In this document: positions 37,833-48,188 of the stretch, piece after piece | Numbering within the stretch: the first letter of the stretch is position 1 | How the letters are laid out: each line of letters opens with the position of its first letter | Origin: Pseudomonas putida | GTDB lineage: Bacteria > Pseudomonadota > Gammaproteobacteria > Pseudomonadales > Pseudomonadaceae | Assembly: GCF_002741075.1 (NCBI RefSeq) | Contig: NZ_CP016634.1 | Coordinates: 5,322,501 to 5,386,500 of the forward strand | Direction: 5' to 3' | DNA length: 64,000 nt | The notes under the pieces: generated by a model | Told to the model about the DNA's origin: nothing | The model's input: only the letters and a program-made list of their open reading frames with translations | The model's database searches: none | Program-made: the position numbers and the translations under genes

Positions 37833-37858
37833 AGATCCAGCACTGCCTTCCGGAGGCC

Positions 37859-40800
37859 TTAGACGTTCTGCCGCTCACCCTTCGGATCGAAGAACACCGA
37901 AGACACGATCTCCGCCTCGATCACGCTGCCGTCAGCCTGCGGCGAGTAGACACGCTCGCCCATGCGCTTGAGGCCGCCCTTGACCACACCCATGGCGAAC
38001 GAATAGCCCAGGGAGTTGGAGGCATAGCTGGAGGTCACGTGACCGACCATGTCCATCGGGATCGGCTGGTTCGGGTCGAACACCAACTGGGCGCCTTCGG
38101 GCAACCATTTGGTCGGGTCGACAGGCTTGAGGCCCACCAGTTGCTTGCGGTCTTCGCGCAGGCAGTCCGAACGGGTCATGCCGCGTGCACCGATCCAGGA
38201 GAACGGTTTGTTGCGACCGACACACCAGCCCATGTTCAGGTCGTCCGGGTTCATCGAGCCGTCGGTGTCCTGACCGACGATGATGAAGCCTTTCTCGGCG
38301 CGCAGTACGTGCATGGTTTCGGTGCCGTACGGGGTCAGGTTGTACTTCTTGCCTGCCTCGACGATCTGCTCCAGCACGCCCATGGCGTAGTTGGCCTGAA
38401 CGTTGATTTCGTACGACAGCTCACCGGTGAACGAGATACGGAACACACGGGCCGGCACGCCGCCGACCAGGCCTTCCTTCCAGCTCATGAACGGGAAGGC
38501 TTCCTTGTCCAGGTCGATGTCGGTGACTTCGGCCAGCAGCTTGCGGCTGTTGGGGCCGGACAGGGTCATGGTGGCCCAGTGGTCGGTCACGGAGGTGAAG
38601 TACACCTTCAGGTCCGGCCATTCGGTCTGGTGGTACAGCTCCAGCCACTGCAGCACACGTGCGGCGCCGCCAGTGGTGGTGGTCATGATGAAGTGGTTGT
38701 CGCCGACGCAGGCGGTCACGCCGTCGTCGAAGACCATGCCGTCTTCCTTGCACATCAGGCCGTAACGGGCCTTGCCCACATCGAGCTTGGTCCAGGCGTT
38801 GGTGTACACGCGGTTGAGGAATTCACGCGCATCCGGGCCCTGGATGTCGATCTTGCCCAGGGTCGAGGCGTCGAGCAGGCCCACGCTGTCGCGCACGGCC
38901 TTGCATTCACGCTCCACGGCGGCATGGATGTCTTCGCCGGCTTTAGGGAAGTACCACGGACGCTTCCACTGACCGACATCTTCGAATTCGGCACCGTTCT
39001 TCAGGTGCCAGGCGTGCAGCGCGGTGAAGCGCACGGGTTCGAACAGGTGGCCACAGTGACGGCCCGCTACCGCACCGAAGGTCACCGGCGTGTAGTTGGG
39101 ACGGAACATGGTGGTGCCCATCTGCGGGATGGTGATACCCATCGAACGCGCAGCGATGGCCAGGCCGTTGATGTTGCCCAGTTTGCCCTGGTCGGTACCG
39201 AAGCCCAGCGCGGTATAGCGTTTGACGTGCTCGACCGACTCGAAGCCTTCGCGGGTGGCCAGTTCGATGGCGGCCGCGGTGACGTCGTTCTGCTGGTCGA
39301 CGAACTGCTTCGGCGCACGGGCAGTGCCTTTGTCGTGCGGCACCTGGAACAGCGCCACAGTGGCCTCTTCCTTGCGGGCAACGACTTTCGGCAGGGTGCC
39401 GACGGACGCCTTGAAACCTGCTTCGGTGGCTGCCTGAACGCCGCCTTCGAAACCATCGGCAATCGCGTCGCCGAGCGGGTAGACGCCATTCACGCCACCC
39501 ACGCAGACACGCTTCTGCGGCGCATCGCCCGGCACGAAGCCGAGGATGTCGTCACGCCAGATCGGACGACCACCCAAGTGGGACGCCAGGTGCACCACCG
39601 GGCTGTAGCCACCGGAGCTGCCGATCAGGTCGCACTCGAGCCATTCGCCTGGGCTGGTGACCTTGTGTGCCACGGCATCGATCGCGGCGACGCGGGCGCC
39701 GGTCACATGCTTGGTGCCCTTGGCCTCGATCACGGCGCTGGAGGTCAGGATGCGGATGCCCTTGGCACGCGCTTCCTCGACCAGCGAGCCGCGCGGGTTG
39801 TGGCGCGCATCGGCGATGGCGACCACCTGCAGGCCAGCGTCGTGCCAGTCCAGGGCGGTGCGGTAGGCGTGGTCGTTGTTGGTCGACAGCACCAGCTTGC
39901 GACCCGGGGCGACGCCGTAACGGCGCACGTACACCGAGATCGCGCCGGCGAGCATGTTGCCCGGCACATCGTTGTTGCCGTACACCAGTGGACGCTCGTG
40001 GGTACCGGTGGCCAGTACGACACGCTTGGCACGCACGCGGTGGACGCGGTGACGGACCTGGCCGATCGGGGCGCGGTCACCGAGGTGATCGGTCATGCGC
40101 TCATGGATGGTCAGGAAGTTGTGGTCGTGGTAGCCGTTGACCGTGGCGCGTGGCAGCAGGGTCACTTCCGGCAGCGATTGCAGCTCGGCAACGACGGCGG
40201 CAACCCAGTCAGCGGCAGGCTTGCCGTCGAGGGTCTCGCGGGTGTCGAGCAGGCTGCCGCCAAACTCTTCCTGTTCATCGGCAACGATCACACGGGCGCC
40301 GCTGCGACCAGCAGCCAGGGCCGCAGCCAGGCCAGCAGGGCCGGCACCGACGATCAGCACGTCGCAGTGCTGGTTCATGTAGTCGTAGCTGTCCGGGTCG
40401 TTCTGCAAGGGCGCACGGCCCAGGCCTGCCGCTTTACGGATGTACTTCTCGTAAGTCATCCAGAACGACTTGGGATACATGAAGGTCTTGTAGTAGAACC
40501 CGGGCGGCATCATGCTGCCGCCGACCTTGCCGAGGATGCCCATCACGTCGTTGTTGACGTTCGGCCAGCCGTTGGTGCTGGTGGCCACCAGGCCCGAGTA
40601 CAGGGCTTGCTGGGTGGCGCGCACGTTCGGCACCTGGGTGGCTTCGCTTGAGCCCAACTGCAGGATGGCGTTCGGCTCTTCGGGGCCTGCGGCGATGATG
40701 CCGCGAGGACGCGAGTACTTGAAGCTGCGACCGACGATGTCGACGCCGTTGGCCAGCAGCGCAGCGGCCAGGCTGTCACCGGCATAACCCTGGTAGGTCT

Positions 40801-40876
40801 TGCCGTTGAAGGTGAAGTTCAGGACCTTGCTGCGATCGATGCGACCGCCGCTGGCGAGGCGATAGACCTGGCTCAT
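37859..40876 (-). CDS. soxA: SoxA, sarcosine oxidase alpha subunit
   Basis: A 1005-residue alpha subunit. The N-terminal region carries a ferredoxin-like fold (NFTFNGKTYQGYAGDSLAAALLANG), then an NAD-binding Rossmann fold (CDVLIVGAGPAGLAAALAAG), and the C-terminal 400 residues are a GcvT/aminomethyltransferase THF-binding domain (LNRVYTNAWTKLDVGKARYG). The enzyme oxidises sarcosine to glycine and transfers the methylene group to THF. It overlaps soxD by 4 bases. Confidence 0.95.
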   Translation of the reverse strand: MSQVYRLASGGRIDRSKVLNFTFNGKTYQGYAGDSLAAALLANGVDIVGRSFKYSRPRGIIAAGPEEPNAILQLGSSEATQVPNVRATQQALYSGLVATSTNGWPNVNNDVMGILGKVGGSMMPPGFYYKTFMYPKSFWMTYEKYIRKAAGLGRAPLQNDPDSYDYMNQHCDVLIVGAGPAGLAAALAAGRSGARVIVADEQEEFGGSLLDTRETLDGKPAADWVAAVVAELQSLPEVTLLPRATVNGYHDHNFLTIHERMTDHLGDRAPIGQVRHRVHRVRAKRVVLATGTHERPLVYGNNDVPGNMLAGAISVYVRRYGVAPGRKLVLSTNNDHAYRTALDWHDAGLQVVAIADARHNPRGSLVEEARAKGIRILTSSAVIEAKGTKHVTGARVAAIDAVAHKVTSPGEWLECDLIGSSGGYSPVVHLASHLGGRPIWRDDILGFVPGDAPQKRVCVGGVNGVYPLGDAIADGFEGGVQAATEAGFKASVGTLPKVVARKEEATVALFQVPHDKGTARAPKQFVDQQNDVTAAAIELATREGFESVEHVKRYTALGFGTDQGKLGNINGLAIAARSMGITIPQMGTTMFRPNYTPVTFGAVAGRHCGHLFEPVRFTALHAWHLKNGAEFEDVGQWKRPWYFPKAGEDIHAAVERECKAVRDSVGLLDASTLGKIDIQGPDAREFLNRVYTNAWTKLDVGKARYGLMCKEDGMVFDDGVTACVGDNHFIMTTTTGGAARVLQWLELYHQTEWPDLKVYFTSVTDHWATMTLSGPNSRKLLAEVTDIDLDKEAFPFMSWKEGLVGGVPARVFRISFTGELSYEINVQANYAMGVLEQIVEAGKKYNLTPYGTETMHVLRAEKGFIIVGQDTDGSMNPDDLNMGWCVGRNKPFSWIGARGMTRSDCLREDRKQLVGLKPVDPTKWLPEGAQLVFDPNQPIPMDMVGHVTSSYASNSLGYSFAMGVVKGGLKRMGERVYSPQADGSVIEAEIVSSVFFDPKGERQNV

Positions 40877-41205
40877 ACTTTTTCTCCCTGGCCTTTGACG
40901 GCCGACTGCGCGGGGTTCAGCTTGTTCGCGGTGACCTGCGGCTTCTCACCGATCTTGTAGGTTTCCAGGATCTCGTAGGTCTCGGTGTTACGCGTGACGT
41001 TGAAGTACTGGCGGCAGCCGGCGACGTGGTCCCACAGTTCATGGTGGATACCGCGCAGGTTGTCGCGGAAGAACATGTAGGTACCCCATTCCTCGTCGGT
41101 GCAGGCGCTAGGGTCCAGCGGGCGGGCGATGTGCGCCTGGCCGGAGGAGTGGAACTCTTCTTCGGAGCGCAGCTCGCCGCAGTGGGGACAGAAAATATGC
41201 AACAT
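40873..41205 (-). CDS. soxD: SoxD, sarcosine oxidase delta subunit
   Basis: A 110-residue delta subunit with an N-terminal zinc-binding knuckle (FCPHCGELR) and later His/Cys (ELWDHVAGCRQYFNVTRNT). It is small but normal for the family and lies in the fixed order soxB-soxD-soxA-soxG. Overlaps soxA start by 4 bases and follows soxB by 15 bp. Confidence 0.95.
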   Translation of the reverse strand: MLHIFCPHCGELRSEEEFHSSGQAHIARPLDPSACTDEEWGTYMFFRDNLRGIHHELWDHVAGCRQYFNVTRNTETYEILETYKIGEKPQVTANKLNPAQSAVKGQGEKV

Positions 41206-41220
41206 GACGATTGTCTCCGA

Positions 41221-42471
41221 TTAGTGGGCGACGGCTGCGGCGCCGTGTTCGTCGATCAGCGCACCGCTGTAGAAGCGGTCGATCGAGAACGGTTTGGCCA
41301 GTGGGTGCATCTCGCCTTTGGCAAGGCTCGCGGCGAAGACGTTGCCCGAACCCGGGGTCGCCTTGAAGCCGCCGGTACCCCAGCCGCAGTTGAAGAACAG
41401 GTTTTTGACAGGCGTCTTGGAGATGATCGGGCACGCGTCCGGGCAGGTGTCGACGATGCCGCCCCACTGACGGTTCATGCGCACACGCGAGAGGATCGGG
41501 AACATCTCGACGATCGCCTGCATGGTGTGCTCGATGATCGGGTACGAACCGCGTTGGCCGTAGCCGACCCAACCATCGATACCGGCGCCGATGACCAGGT
41601 CGCCTTTGTCGGATTGGCTGATGTAGCCGTGCACGGCGTTGGACATGATCACGCTGTCGATGATCGGCTTGATCGGCTCCGATACCAGCGCCTGCAGCGG
41701 GTGCGATTCCAGCGGCAGACGGAAGCCGGCCAGCTTGGCCATGTGGCCGGAGTTACCGGCGGTGACCACACCGACGCGCTTGGCGCCGATGAAGCCTTTG
41801 TTGGTTTCCACGCCGATGACCGCGCCGTTTTCCTTGCGGAAACCGATCACTTCGGTCTGCTGGATCAAGTCGACGCCCAGGGCGTCGGCAGCGCGGGCGT
41901 AGCCCCAGGCCACGGCGTCGTGACGGGCCACGCCGCCACGGCGCTGGACGGTCGCACCGAGGATCGGGTAGCGGGTGTTCTTGGAGCAATCCAGGTACGG
42001 GATCTCGGCAGCGACCTGCTCGGTGTTGAGCAACTCACCGTCCACGCCGTTGAGGCGGTTGGCGTTGACCCGACGCTCGGAGTCGCGGATGTCCTGCAGG
42101 GTGTGGCAAAGGTTGTACACACCACGCTGGGAGAACATCACGTTGTAGTTGATGTCCTGGGACAGGCCTTCCCACAGCTTCATGGCGTGTTCGTACAGCT
42201 TGGCCGATTCGTCCCACAGGTAGTTGGAACGCACGATGGTGGTGTTACGGGCGGTGTTGCCGCCGCCCAGGTAACCCTTCTCGATCACCGCGACGTTGGT
42301 GATGCCGTGCTCCTTGGCCAGGTAGTAGGCCGTGGCCAGGCCATGGCCGCCACCGCCGACGATGACCACGTCGTACACCTTCTTCGGCGTCGGCGTGCGC
42401 CACATGCGCTGCCAGTTCTCGTGGTGGCTGAGGGAGTGTTTGAAAAGGCCGAAGCCCGAATAGCGTTGCAT
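41221..42471 (-). CDS. soxB: SoxB, sarcosine oxidase beta subunit
   Basis: A 416-residue flavoprotein of the DAO family. The FAD motif is [20 protein letters not shown] and the flavin-site segment is [16 protein letters not shown]; this subunit in the family also carries a covalently bound FMN. It holds the sarcosine-oxidising active site. Follows glyA by 15 bp. Confidence 0.95.
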   Translation of the reverse strand: MQRYSGFGLFKHSLSHHENWQRMWRTPTPKKVYDVVIVGGGGHGLATAYYLAKEHGITNVAVIEKGYLGGGNTARNTTIVRSNYLWDESAKLYEHAMKLWEGLSQDINYNVMFSQRGVYNLCHTLQDIRDSERRVNANRLNGVDGELLNTEQVAAEIPYLDCSKNTRYPILGATVQRRGGVARHDAVAWGYARAADALGVDLIQQTEVIGFRKENGAVIGVETNKGFIGAKRVGVVTAGNSGHMAKLAGFRLPLESHPLQALVSEPIKPIIDSVIMSNAVHGYISQSDKGDLVIGAGIDGWVGYGQRGSYPIIEHTMQAIVEMFPILSRVRMNRQWGGIVDTCPDACPIISKTPVKNLFFNCGWGTGGFKATPGSGNVFAASLAKGEMHPLAKPFSIDRFYSGALIDEHGAAAVAH

Positions 42472-42486
42472 GGTTGGTTACTCCAC

Positions 42487-43740
42487 TCAGCGGTAGACCG
42501 GGAAATCGGCGCACAGGGCGGCGACGTTCTTGGCAACGTCGGCTTCGACGTCGGCATCACCCAGGTTGTCCAGTACATCGCAAATCCAGCCGGCCAGAGC
42601 CACGCACTGGGCTTCCTTGAAGCCACGGGTGGTGACGGCCGGGGTACCGATGCGCAGGCCCGAGGTGACGAACGGCGACTGCGGGTCGTTAGGTACGGCG
42701 TTCTTGTTGACGGTGATGTGAGCGCGACCCAGGGCGGCGTCGGCGTCTTTGCCGGTCAGGCCTTGGCGGATCAGGCTGACCAGGAACAGGTGGTTGTCGG
42801 TACCGCCGGAAACCACGTCGTAGCCACGGTCGATGAACACCTTGGCCATGGCCTGGGCGTTGGCAATGACCTGCTTCTGATAGGTCTTGAATTCAGGCTC
42901 CAGCGCTTCCTTGAAGCACACGGCCTTGGCGGCGATGACGTGCATCAGCGGGCCGCCTTGGGCGCCTGGGAACACGGCAGCGTTGAGCTTCTTCTCGATC
43001 TCTTCGTTGGACTTGGCCAGGATCAGGCCGCCACGTGGACCGCGCAGGGTCTTGTGGGTGGTGGTGGTGACCACGTCGGCGAAGGGAATCGGGTTCGGGT
43101 ACAGGCCAGCGGCGACCAGACCGGCCACGTGAGCCATGTCGACGAACAGCAGCGCGCCCACTTTGTCGGCGATGGCGCGGAAACGCGGGAAGTCCAAGGT
43201 CTTGGAGTAGGCGGAGAAGCCGGCGACGATCATCTTCGGCTTGTGCTCGACCGCCAGACGCTCGACTTCGTCGTAGTCGATCAGGCCGGTGGTGTTGTCG
43301 ATGCCGTACTGAACGGCGTTGTACAGTTTGCCGGAGGACGACACCTTGGCGCCGTGGGTCAGGTGGCCGCCATGGGCCAGGCTCATGCCCAGGATGGTGT
43401 CGCCGGCCTGCAGCAGGGCCAGGTAGACGGCGCTGTTGGCGGAAGAACCGGAGTGAGGCTGGACGTTGGCGTAATCAGCGCCGAACAGCTGCTTGGCGCG
43501 CTCAATGGCCAGCGCCTCGACCTTGTCGACGTGCTCGCAACCACCGTAGTAGCGCTTGCCTGGGTAGCCTTCGGCGTACTTGTTGGTCAGGCCGCTGCCC
43601 TGGGCCTGCATGACGCGCTTGCTGGTGTAGTTCTCCGAGGCGATCAGCTCGATGTGATCTTCCTGGCGCTGTTCTTCGGCATTCATCGCCGCCAGCAGTG
43701 CGTCGTCGTAACCCTGGATCTGGTCTTGCTTGCTGAACAT
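42487..43740 (-). CDS. glyA: GlyA, serine hydroxymethyltransferase
   Basis: A 417-residue PLP enzyme interconverting glycine plus 5,10-methylene-THF with serine. The PLP lysine is in [16 protein letters not shown], and [14 protein letters not shown] lies in the substrate/PLP region. As first gene of the sox operon it uses exactly the two products of sarcosine oxidase. Another glyA is expected elsewhere in a Pseudomonas genome; this would be the catabolic copy (glyA1 in P. aeruginosa naming). Confidence 0.95.
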   Translation of the reverse strand: MFSKQDQIQGYDDALLAAMNAEEQRQEDHIELIASENYTSKRVMQAQGSGLTNKYAEGYPGKRYYGGCEHVDKVEALAIERAKQLFGADYANVQPHSGSSANSAVYLALLQAGDTILGMSLAHGGHLTHGAKVSSSGKLYNAVQYGIDNTTGLIDYDEVERLAVEHKPKMIVAGFSAYSKTLDFPRFRAIADKVGALLFVDMAHVAGLVAAGLYPNPIPFADVVTTTTHKTLRGPRGGLILAKSNEEIEKKLNAAVFPGAQGGPLMHVIAAKAVCFKEALEPEFKTYQKQVIANAQAMAKVFIDRGYDVVSGGTDNHLFLVSLIRQGLTGKDADAALGRAHITVNKNAVPNDPQSPFVTSGLRIGTPAVTTRGFKEAQCVALAGWICDVLDNLGDADVEADVAKNVAALCADFPVYR

Positions 43741-44064
43741 CTTGTCTCTCCCGGCAGCGATTGTTTCTTGTCTTGGGGCACTGTGGCCCTTTGTGGCGAT
43801 GGTATGACCGGCGAGGGCGACTCAGATGCCTGCGCACGCCTTGCAATGGCGCGTTTACGACATTCGCATCTGCGTGGTGCGTGTGCGGCCTCCTTTGCGG
43901 GTAAGCCCGCTTCCACAGGGGCTGTGCAATCCCTGTGGGAGCGGGCTTGCCCGCGAAGAAGCCCGCAGGATCAACACATGCAGTGGCTCGCACAGGCCTT
44001 GTATAGGCAACCGCTGAATCGATGGTTTAGAGTGCCGGTCTGCGTCGTAAAAAGGACAGGTGTC
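43741..44064. other. glyA-ltaE divergent intergenic region (324 bp)
   Basis: Contains the glyA leader on the minus strand, a REP pair at 43894-43958 and the ltaE RBS (AAAAGGACAGG at 44050-44060). I could not identify promoter hexamers with confidence. Confidence 0.5.
43894..43958. repeat. Inverted REP pair
   Basis: TTTGCGGGTAAGCCCGCTTC and GGGAGCGGGCTTGCCCGCGA between divergent glyA and ltaE. Confidence 0.75.
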
Positions 44065-45105
44065 ATGACTGATAACAGCCAACAATTCGCCAGCGACAAC
44101 TATTCCGGCATCTGCCCCGAAGCCTGGGCCGCGATGGAGAAGGCCAACCAGGGCCACGAGCGCGCCTATGGCGACGATCAATGGACCGAACGGGCCGCCG
44201 AGTACTTCCGCGAGCTGTTCGAGACCGACTGCGAGGTGTTCTTCGCCTTCAACGGCACTGCCGCCAACTCCCTGGCCCTGGCCTCTCTGTGCCAGAGCTA
44301 TCACAGCGTCATCTGCTCCGAGACCGCCCACGTCGAAACCGACGAGTGCGGTGCGCCGGAGTTCTTTTCCAACGGCTCCAAGCTGCTCACCGCCCGCAGC
44401 GTCAACGGCAAGCTGACCCCCGAGTCGATCCGCGAGGTGGCCCTCAAGCGCCAGGACATCCACTACCCCAAGCCACGCGTGGTGACCATCACCCAGGCCA
44501 CCGAAGTGGGCACGGTGTACAACCCCGACGAGCTCAAGGCGATCAGCGCCACCTGCAAGGAGCTGGGGCTGAACCTGCACATGGATGGCGCACGCTTCTC
44601 CAACGCCTGTGCCTCCTTGGGCTGCACGCCAGCGGAGCTGACCTGGAAGGCCGGGGTGGATGTGCTGTGCTTCGGCGGCACCAAGAACGGCATGGCCGTG
44701 GGCGAAGCGATCCTGTTCTTCAATCGCGCCCTGGCCGATGACTTCGACTACCGCTGCAAGCAGGCGGGCCAGCTGGCGTCGAAGATGCGTTTTCTCTCCG
44801 CGCCCTGGGTCGGGCTGCTCGAAGACGGCGCCTGGCTGCGCTATGGCCGCCATGCCAATCACTGCGCGCAACTGCTGGCCTCGTTGGTGAGCGACCTGCC
44901 GGGTGTGGAGCTGATGTTCCCGGTGCAGGCCAACGGCGTGTTCCTGCAAATGCCGGAAGCCGCGTTGGAGGCGCTGCGGGCCAAGGGCTGGCGCTTCTAT
45001 ACCTTTATCGGAAGCGGTGGCGCGCGGTTCATGTGCTCGTGGGATACGCAAGAAGCACGGGTGCGCGAACTGGCGGCGGACATTCGCGCCATCGTCGGCG
45101 CCTGA
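44065..45105 (+). CDS. ltaE: LtaE, low-specificity L-threonine aldolase
   Basis: A 346-residue PLP aldolase cleaving threonine or allo-threonine to glycine and acetaldehyde. Visible motifs are FNGTAANSLALASL, HMDGARFSNACASLG and the PLP lysine in FGGTKNGMAVGEA. ATG at 44065 follows AAGGACAGG. The frame stays open far upstream (to 41026) but that part is antisense to glyA and soxB and not coding. It feeds glycine into the same pool as the sox operon. Confidence 0.94.
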   Translation: MTDNSQQFASDNYSGICPEAWAAMEKANQGHERAYGDDQWTERAAEYFRELFETDCEVFFAFNGTAANSLALASLCQSYHSVICSETAHVETDECGAPEFFSNGSKLLTARSVNGKLTPESIREVALKRQDIHYPKPRVVTITQATEVGTVYNPDELKAISATCKELGLNLHMDGARFSNACASLGCTPAELTWKAGVDVLCFGGTKNGMAVGEAILFFNRALADDFDYRCKQAGQLASKMRFLSAPWVGLLEDGAWLRYGRHANHCAQLLASLVSDLPGVELMFPVQANGVFLQMPEAALEALRAKGWRFYTFIGSGGARFMCSWDTQEARVRELAADIRAIVGA

Positions 45106-45107
45106 CA

Positions 45108-45156
45108 TGCGTGGGTAAATCGGAGCGTCGGTTCGGCGCTCCGATTTACCCACGCA
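45108..45156. terminator. Perfect 20-bp bidirectional hairpin
   Basis: The 20 bases at 45108-45127 are the exact reverse complement of 45137-45156 around a 9-base loop TCGGTTCGG. The two genes are convergent and each ends just outside. The stem contains AAATCGGAGCG/CGCTCCGATTT, which gives T-rich flanks in both directions. Confidence 0.85.
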
Positions 45157-45171
45157 GCGTCCAACGCCGAC

Positions 45172-47109
45172 CTAGAGCTTGAACCCGCCCATTTGCCGCG
45201 CCAGGTCATCGGCAAGGCCACGCAGCGCCTGGCACTCGTCCCGACAGGCCTGCACTTCGGCCGCCGTCTCCCGAGCCAGGTCGGAAATCCCCTGCACAGT
45301 CCGGTTGATCTCCTCGGTCACCGCCGATTGCTCTTCGGTCGCCGTGGCCACTTGGTGGTTCATGTCGCTGATGTGCTCCACCTGATCGGTGATCGCCCCA
45401 AGGGAGGTACCGGTACGCTGGCTGGACTCCACCCCGCCCCCCGTCGCCTGCTGTCCCGCGTGCATCGACGCCACGGCAGTGCCAGCGCCTTGCTTGAGGC
45501 GTTGGATCATCTGTTGCACCTCGTCGGTGGACACCTGGGTACGCCGCGCCAAGGTTCGCACTTCATCGGCAACCACAGCGAAACCGCGCCCCATCTCACC
45601 TGCTCGCGCCGCCTCGATGGCCGCATTGAGGGCCAACAGGTTGGTTTGTTCGGAAATACTGCGGATCACCGCCAAGACTTCATCGATCGAGGCAACTTCG
45701 TCGGCCAACTGGCTCACCGCCTCGGCGGCCCGACCGATCTCCCCGGACATGCCTTCGATGCTGTGGATCGATCGACGTACCACCTCGCGCGCCCGCAAGG
45801 CTTCGTCACGCGCCGATTGCGACGCATGGGCGGCATTGCCGGCGTTCTGCGCGATGTCCTGTACGGTCAGCCCCATCTCGTGCACAGCGGTGGCGACCAT
45901 CTCGGTCATCTCCTGCTGGCGTCCGGAGCGGTCGGCAGTGTTGTCCACCACGCGTGTCACCTGCTCCACCGAACGATGCAGGCGCTCGGTGGTGCGCAGC
46001 ACCTCGCCGATCAACACCCGCTGGCTGTCGAGGAATCGGTTGAAACCACGGGCCAGGTCGCCCAGTTCATCCTCGCGTGAATCGTCCAGCCGCTGGCTGA
46101 GGTCGCCAGCGCCACTGCCGATCTGCGTCAGCGCCGTGGTCACCTGGCGGATCGGACGCACCAGCCCGCGCGCCAGCAGTACCACCAGCAGCAACGACAT
46201 CAGCGCCACCGCGCCGCCGATCAGGCTGGTCAGCCACACGGCTTCGTGCATCTGTGCGTAGATTTCTTCCTCCGGCACCTCGGCTACCAGGGTCCAGTTC
46301 AAGTCGCGAAGCGGCAACCCCAAGGCCAGGTAGTCCTCGCCGTCGCGGCTGAAACGCACCTTGCGCAAGCCCTCGCCCTTGCCCAGAACAACCTGGGTCG
46401 CCTGCTCGCCGACCTGCTCGACCAACTGGCGCTTGCCACTGAATTCGTGGTCTGGATGGACCTGGATCAGGCCGTCGTTGCGCACCAGGAACACCCGCCC
46501 ACGCTCACCGAAACTGAAGTCGTGGATCAGTTTCGACAACGCGGTCATGCGCAGGCCCATGCCGGCCACGCCCACCAGTTGCCCGTCCTTTTCGACCCGG
46601 TAATCGATGAACAACGCAAGCTCCCCGGTGGAGCCGTCGATGTCGATGTTGATCAGGCGCTCGGCGCCGCTGTCGATGTAGCCGTAGAACCATTTGTCCT
46701 TCGGATTATCGCGGCTGAGGGTGCGATCCAGGCCTTTCTCGTTGTAGTAATGGCCGGTCGCCGTGGAGGCGAACAACGTGGTGAAGGCCTGGTTGCGCTG
46801 CTTGACCGCCTCCAGGTATTCGAGAAAGCGCGGGGCTTGGGCAGGGTCCTCACCGGCCGCGAGCCAGTCACGCAGCAGCGTGTTGCCGGCAATGTCAGCC
46901 GCTGCCACCAGCGGCCTGCCGAGCATGCGTTCGATGTCGTTGCGAATCGCCTCGATGCTGGCCGGCAGCGCCGTGTCGACCAGATAGCGCTCGGTCAGGC
47001 GGTTGACCGCCTCGGTGTACACCCCCACGACCACCAGAATGCTCGCCAGCAGGGCCGCGCCCATACTCGCAATCAATTGCCACTGGATACTCCGCCGCCA
47101 GATCCGCAT
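45172..47109 (-). CDS. Methyl-accepting chemotaxis protein with dCACHE sensor (McpH-like)
   Basis: A 645-residue chemoreceptor. The first membrane segment is near residues 12-32 ([19 protein letters not shown]), and a double-CACHE periplasmic domain (about 35-285) has the [21 protein letters not shown] ligand-site-like stretch. A second membrane segment ([16 protein letters not shown]), HAMP and the signalling domain with hairpin tip [16 protein letters not shown] follow. In P. putida KT2440 I recall the purine receptor McpH (PP_0320) in the corresponding place beside ltaE; identity is inferred from position and domain type only. Confidence 0.85.
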   Translation of the reverse strand: MRIWRRSIQWQLIASMGAALLASILVVVGVYTEAVNRLTERYLVDTALPASIEAIRNDIERMLGRPLVAAADIAGNTLLRDWLAAGEDPAQAPRFLEYLEAVKQRNQAFTTLFASTATGHYYNEKGLDRTLSRDNPKDKWFYGYIDSGAERLINIDIDGSTGELALFIDYRVEKDGQLVGVAGMGLRMTALSKLIHDFSFGERGRVFLVRNDGLIQVHPDHEFSGKRQLVEQVGEQATQVVLGKGEGLRKVRFSRDGEDYLALGLPLRDLNWTLVAEVPEEEIYAQMHEAVWLTSLIGGAVALMSLLLVVLLARGLVRPIRQVTTALTQIGSGAGDLSQRLDDSREDELGDLARGFNRFLDSQRVLIGEVLRTTERLHRSVEQVTRVVDNTADRSGRQQEMTEMVATAVHEMGLTVQDIAQNAGNAAHASQSARDEALRAREVVRRSIHSIEGMSGEIGRAAEAVSQLADEVASIDEVLAVIRSISEQTNLLALNAAIEAARAGEMGRGFAVVADEVRTLARRTQVSTDEVQQMIQRLKQGAGTAVASMHAGQQATGGGVESSQRTGTSLGAITDQVEHISDMNHQVATATEEQSAVTEEINRTVQGISDLARETAAEVQACRDECQALRGLADDLARQMGGFKL

Positions 47110-47391
47110 GCCCCACTCCCCCAGTCGTTATTATTTTGGGTGATTGTATACACTTACGTATCCGGTTATTCCAGTTATCTGAAACAATGCAGACCAACCG
47201 TCGGACGCGAGGCCAGCCGCCCACGCACGCCCGCAACCAATGGCGCATTCGCGGATAAACCCGCTGCGACAAGGGCTCTGCTAACGTCGATGCTTGGGGA
47301 TGACACCCGACCTGTGGGAGCGGGTTCACCCGCGAATGCGGTGGGACACCCACCGATGCATTCGTGGCAAACCCGAGGTCAGGCAATCGGA
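47110..47391. other. mcp-zapA intergenic region
   Basis: The 90 bp before the receptor start is AT-rich and contains GTGTATACAAT on the minus strand, a possible promoter element; no clear partner hexamer. The rest holds a REP pair. I looked for a 6S RNA, which usually follows zapA, and see nothing resembling one. Confidence 0.4.
47245..47338. repeat. Inverted REP pair
   Basis: GCATTCGCGGATAAACCCGC and GGGAGCGGGTTCACCCGCGA face each other downstream of zapA. Confidence 0.7.
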
Positions 47392-47694
47392 TTACTGTTC
47401 GGCGATGGTCCGAACGATAGCGTCCACGGTGGCGTCGATCTGCGCCTGGGTCCGCTCGAGCGTCTGCTGGTGTTCCTTTTGCAGTTCGACCTGCTTGGAA
47501 CACAGATTCAGGGCTGCCAGCACCAGCAGTTTGTCACCGATCAGGGTGGGGTACTGACGCTTGGTCTCGGCCAGGGCGGTGTTGAGCATCCGCACGGCTT
47601 GCGCCAGGGTCTCTTCCTGGCCTTGGGGCGCCTTGATCGAATAGTCGTTGCCCAGGATAGACACGACATTGATCGGCTGCGCTTGCAGTCTCAT
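47392..47694 (-). CDS. ZapA-family cell division protein
   Basis: A 100-residue ZapA-like protein: globular N-terminus beginning with INVVSILGNDYSIKAPQGQEETL, the conserved DKLLVLAALNLC helix, then a coiled coil to the C-terminus. ZapA bundles FtsZ filaments at the division site. It overlaps the preceding small gene by 4 bases. The usual Pseudomonas zapA sits with ygfB, ssrS (6S RNA) and ygfA; those neighbours are missing here, so this is probably a second ZapA-like copy. Confidence 0.82.
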   Translation of the reverse strand: MRLQAQPINVVSILGNDYSIKAPQGQEETLAQAVRMLNTALAETKRQYPTLIGDKLLVLAALNLCSKQVELQKEHQQTLERTQAQIDATVDAIVRTIAEQ

Positions 47695-47921
47695 GCGTTG
47701 ACGACACCTGCGCTGGCGCGCTCTACCAGCGCCTGGATACGGGCAGCGGTGGCGCCGTGCTTCTCTTCCTGCTCCATCAGCGACAGCTGCAGGGTTTCAT
47801 TCTCTTCCTTTGCCTGGGCCAGTTCCTGGCCGAGGGCGGTGTTCTGCTCGGTGAGTTGAGCGTTTTTCTGCATCAGGTCGTTGACCAGTTGCTCGAGTTG
47901 ATTCAGGGAAGCTTCCAACAT
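47691..47921 (-). CDS. TIGR02449-family coiled-coil protein (ZapB-like)
   Basis: A 76-residue, almost wholly alpha-helical coiled coil (LNQLEQLVNDLMQKNAQLTE, QELAQAKEENETLQLSLMEQ) matching the TIGR02449 family that is normally encoded immediately before zapA. It is ZapB-like in form and may act with ZapA. Overlaps zapA by 4 bases. Confidence 0.78.
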   Translation of the reverse strand: MLEASLNQLEQLVNDLMQKNAQLTEQNTALGQELAQAKEENETLQLSLMEQEEKHGATAARIQALVERASAGVVNA

Positions 47922-48100
47922 GGGGGTCTATCTCGGGTTGTTGCAAAGGGCGCACACGATAAAGAAAAGCGCGCGTCCTCGCCATTAAATATCGGGAATC
48001 GAAGGCTTTAGCCTGGGCAGATTGACAGGCCTGGGCCGGTCTTGTTCCGACCTGGGTCAACCACCTGTCCGGAAACTCGATAGCAGGCTCACAGATTCAT

Positions 48101-48127
48101 TCAAGACCCTCCCTTTGCGACCGATAT
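48101..48127 (+). promoter_or_regulatory. Candidate FliA (sigma-28) promoter
   Basis: TCAAG at 48101 and ACCGATAT at 48120-48127 with 15 bp between TCAA and ACCGATAT. The Pseudomonas flagellar sigma-28 consensus is about TCAAG-N-GCCGATA. It lies about 60 bp before a chemoreceptor start, a typical FliA target. Confidence 0.6.
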
Positions 48128-48188
48128 CCAAAGCAGGTCACATTTTGTCGCATGGAGCGCGCATTTCCTTCCTGCCGGATAACGTCCC

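Noticed and set aside
38039..40651. 870-codon plus-strand frame opposite soxA
   Set aside because: Shadow of soxA; His/Val/Gly-rich pseudo-protein with no motif.
41026..44064. Plus-strand open frame of about 1,000 codons upstream of ltaE, antisense to glyA and soxB
   Set aside because: It is an open antisense frame created by GC-biased third positions; both opposite-strand genes have full family motifs, and ltaE has its own RBS and start at 44065.
47110..47391. 6S RNA (ssrS) downstream of zapA
   Set aside because: Expected from the usual neighbourhood, but nothing in the stretch resembles a 6S double-hairpin and most of it is REP DNA.
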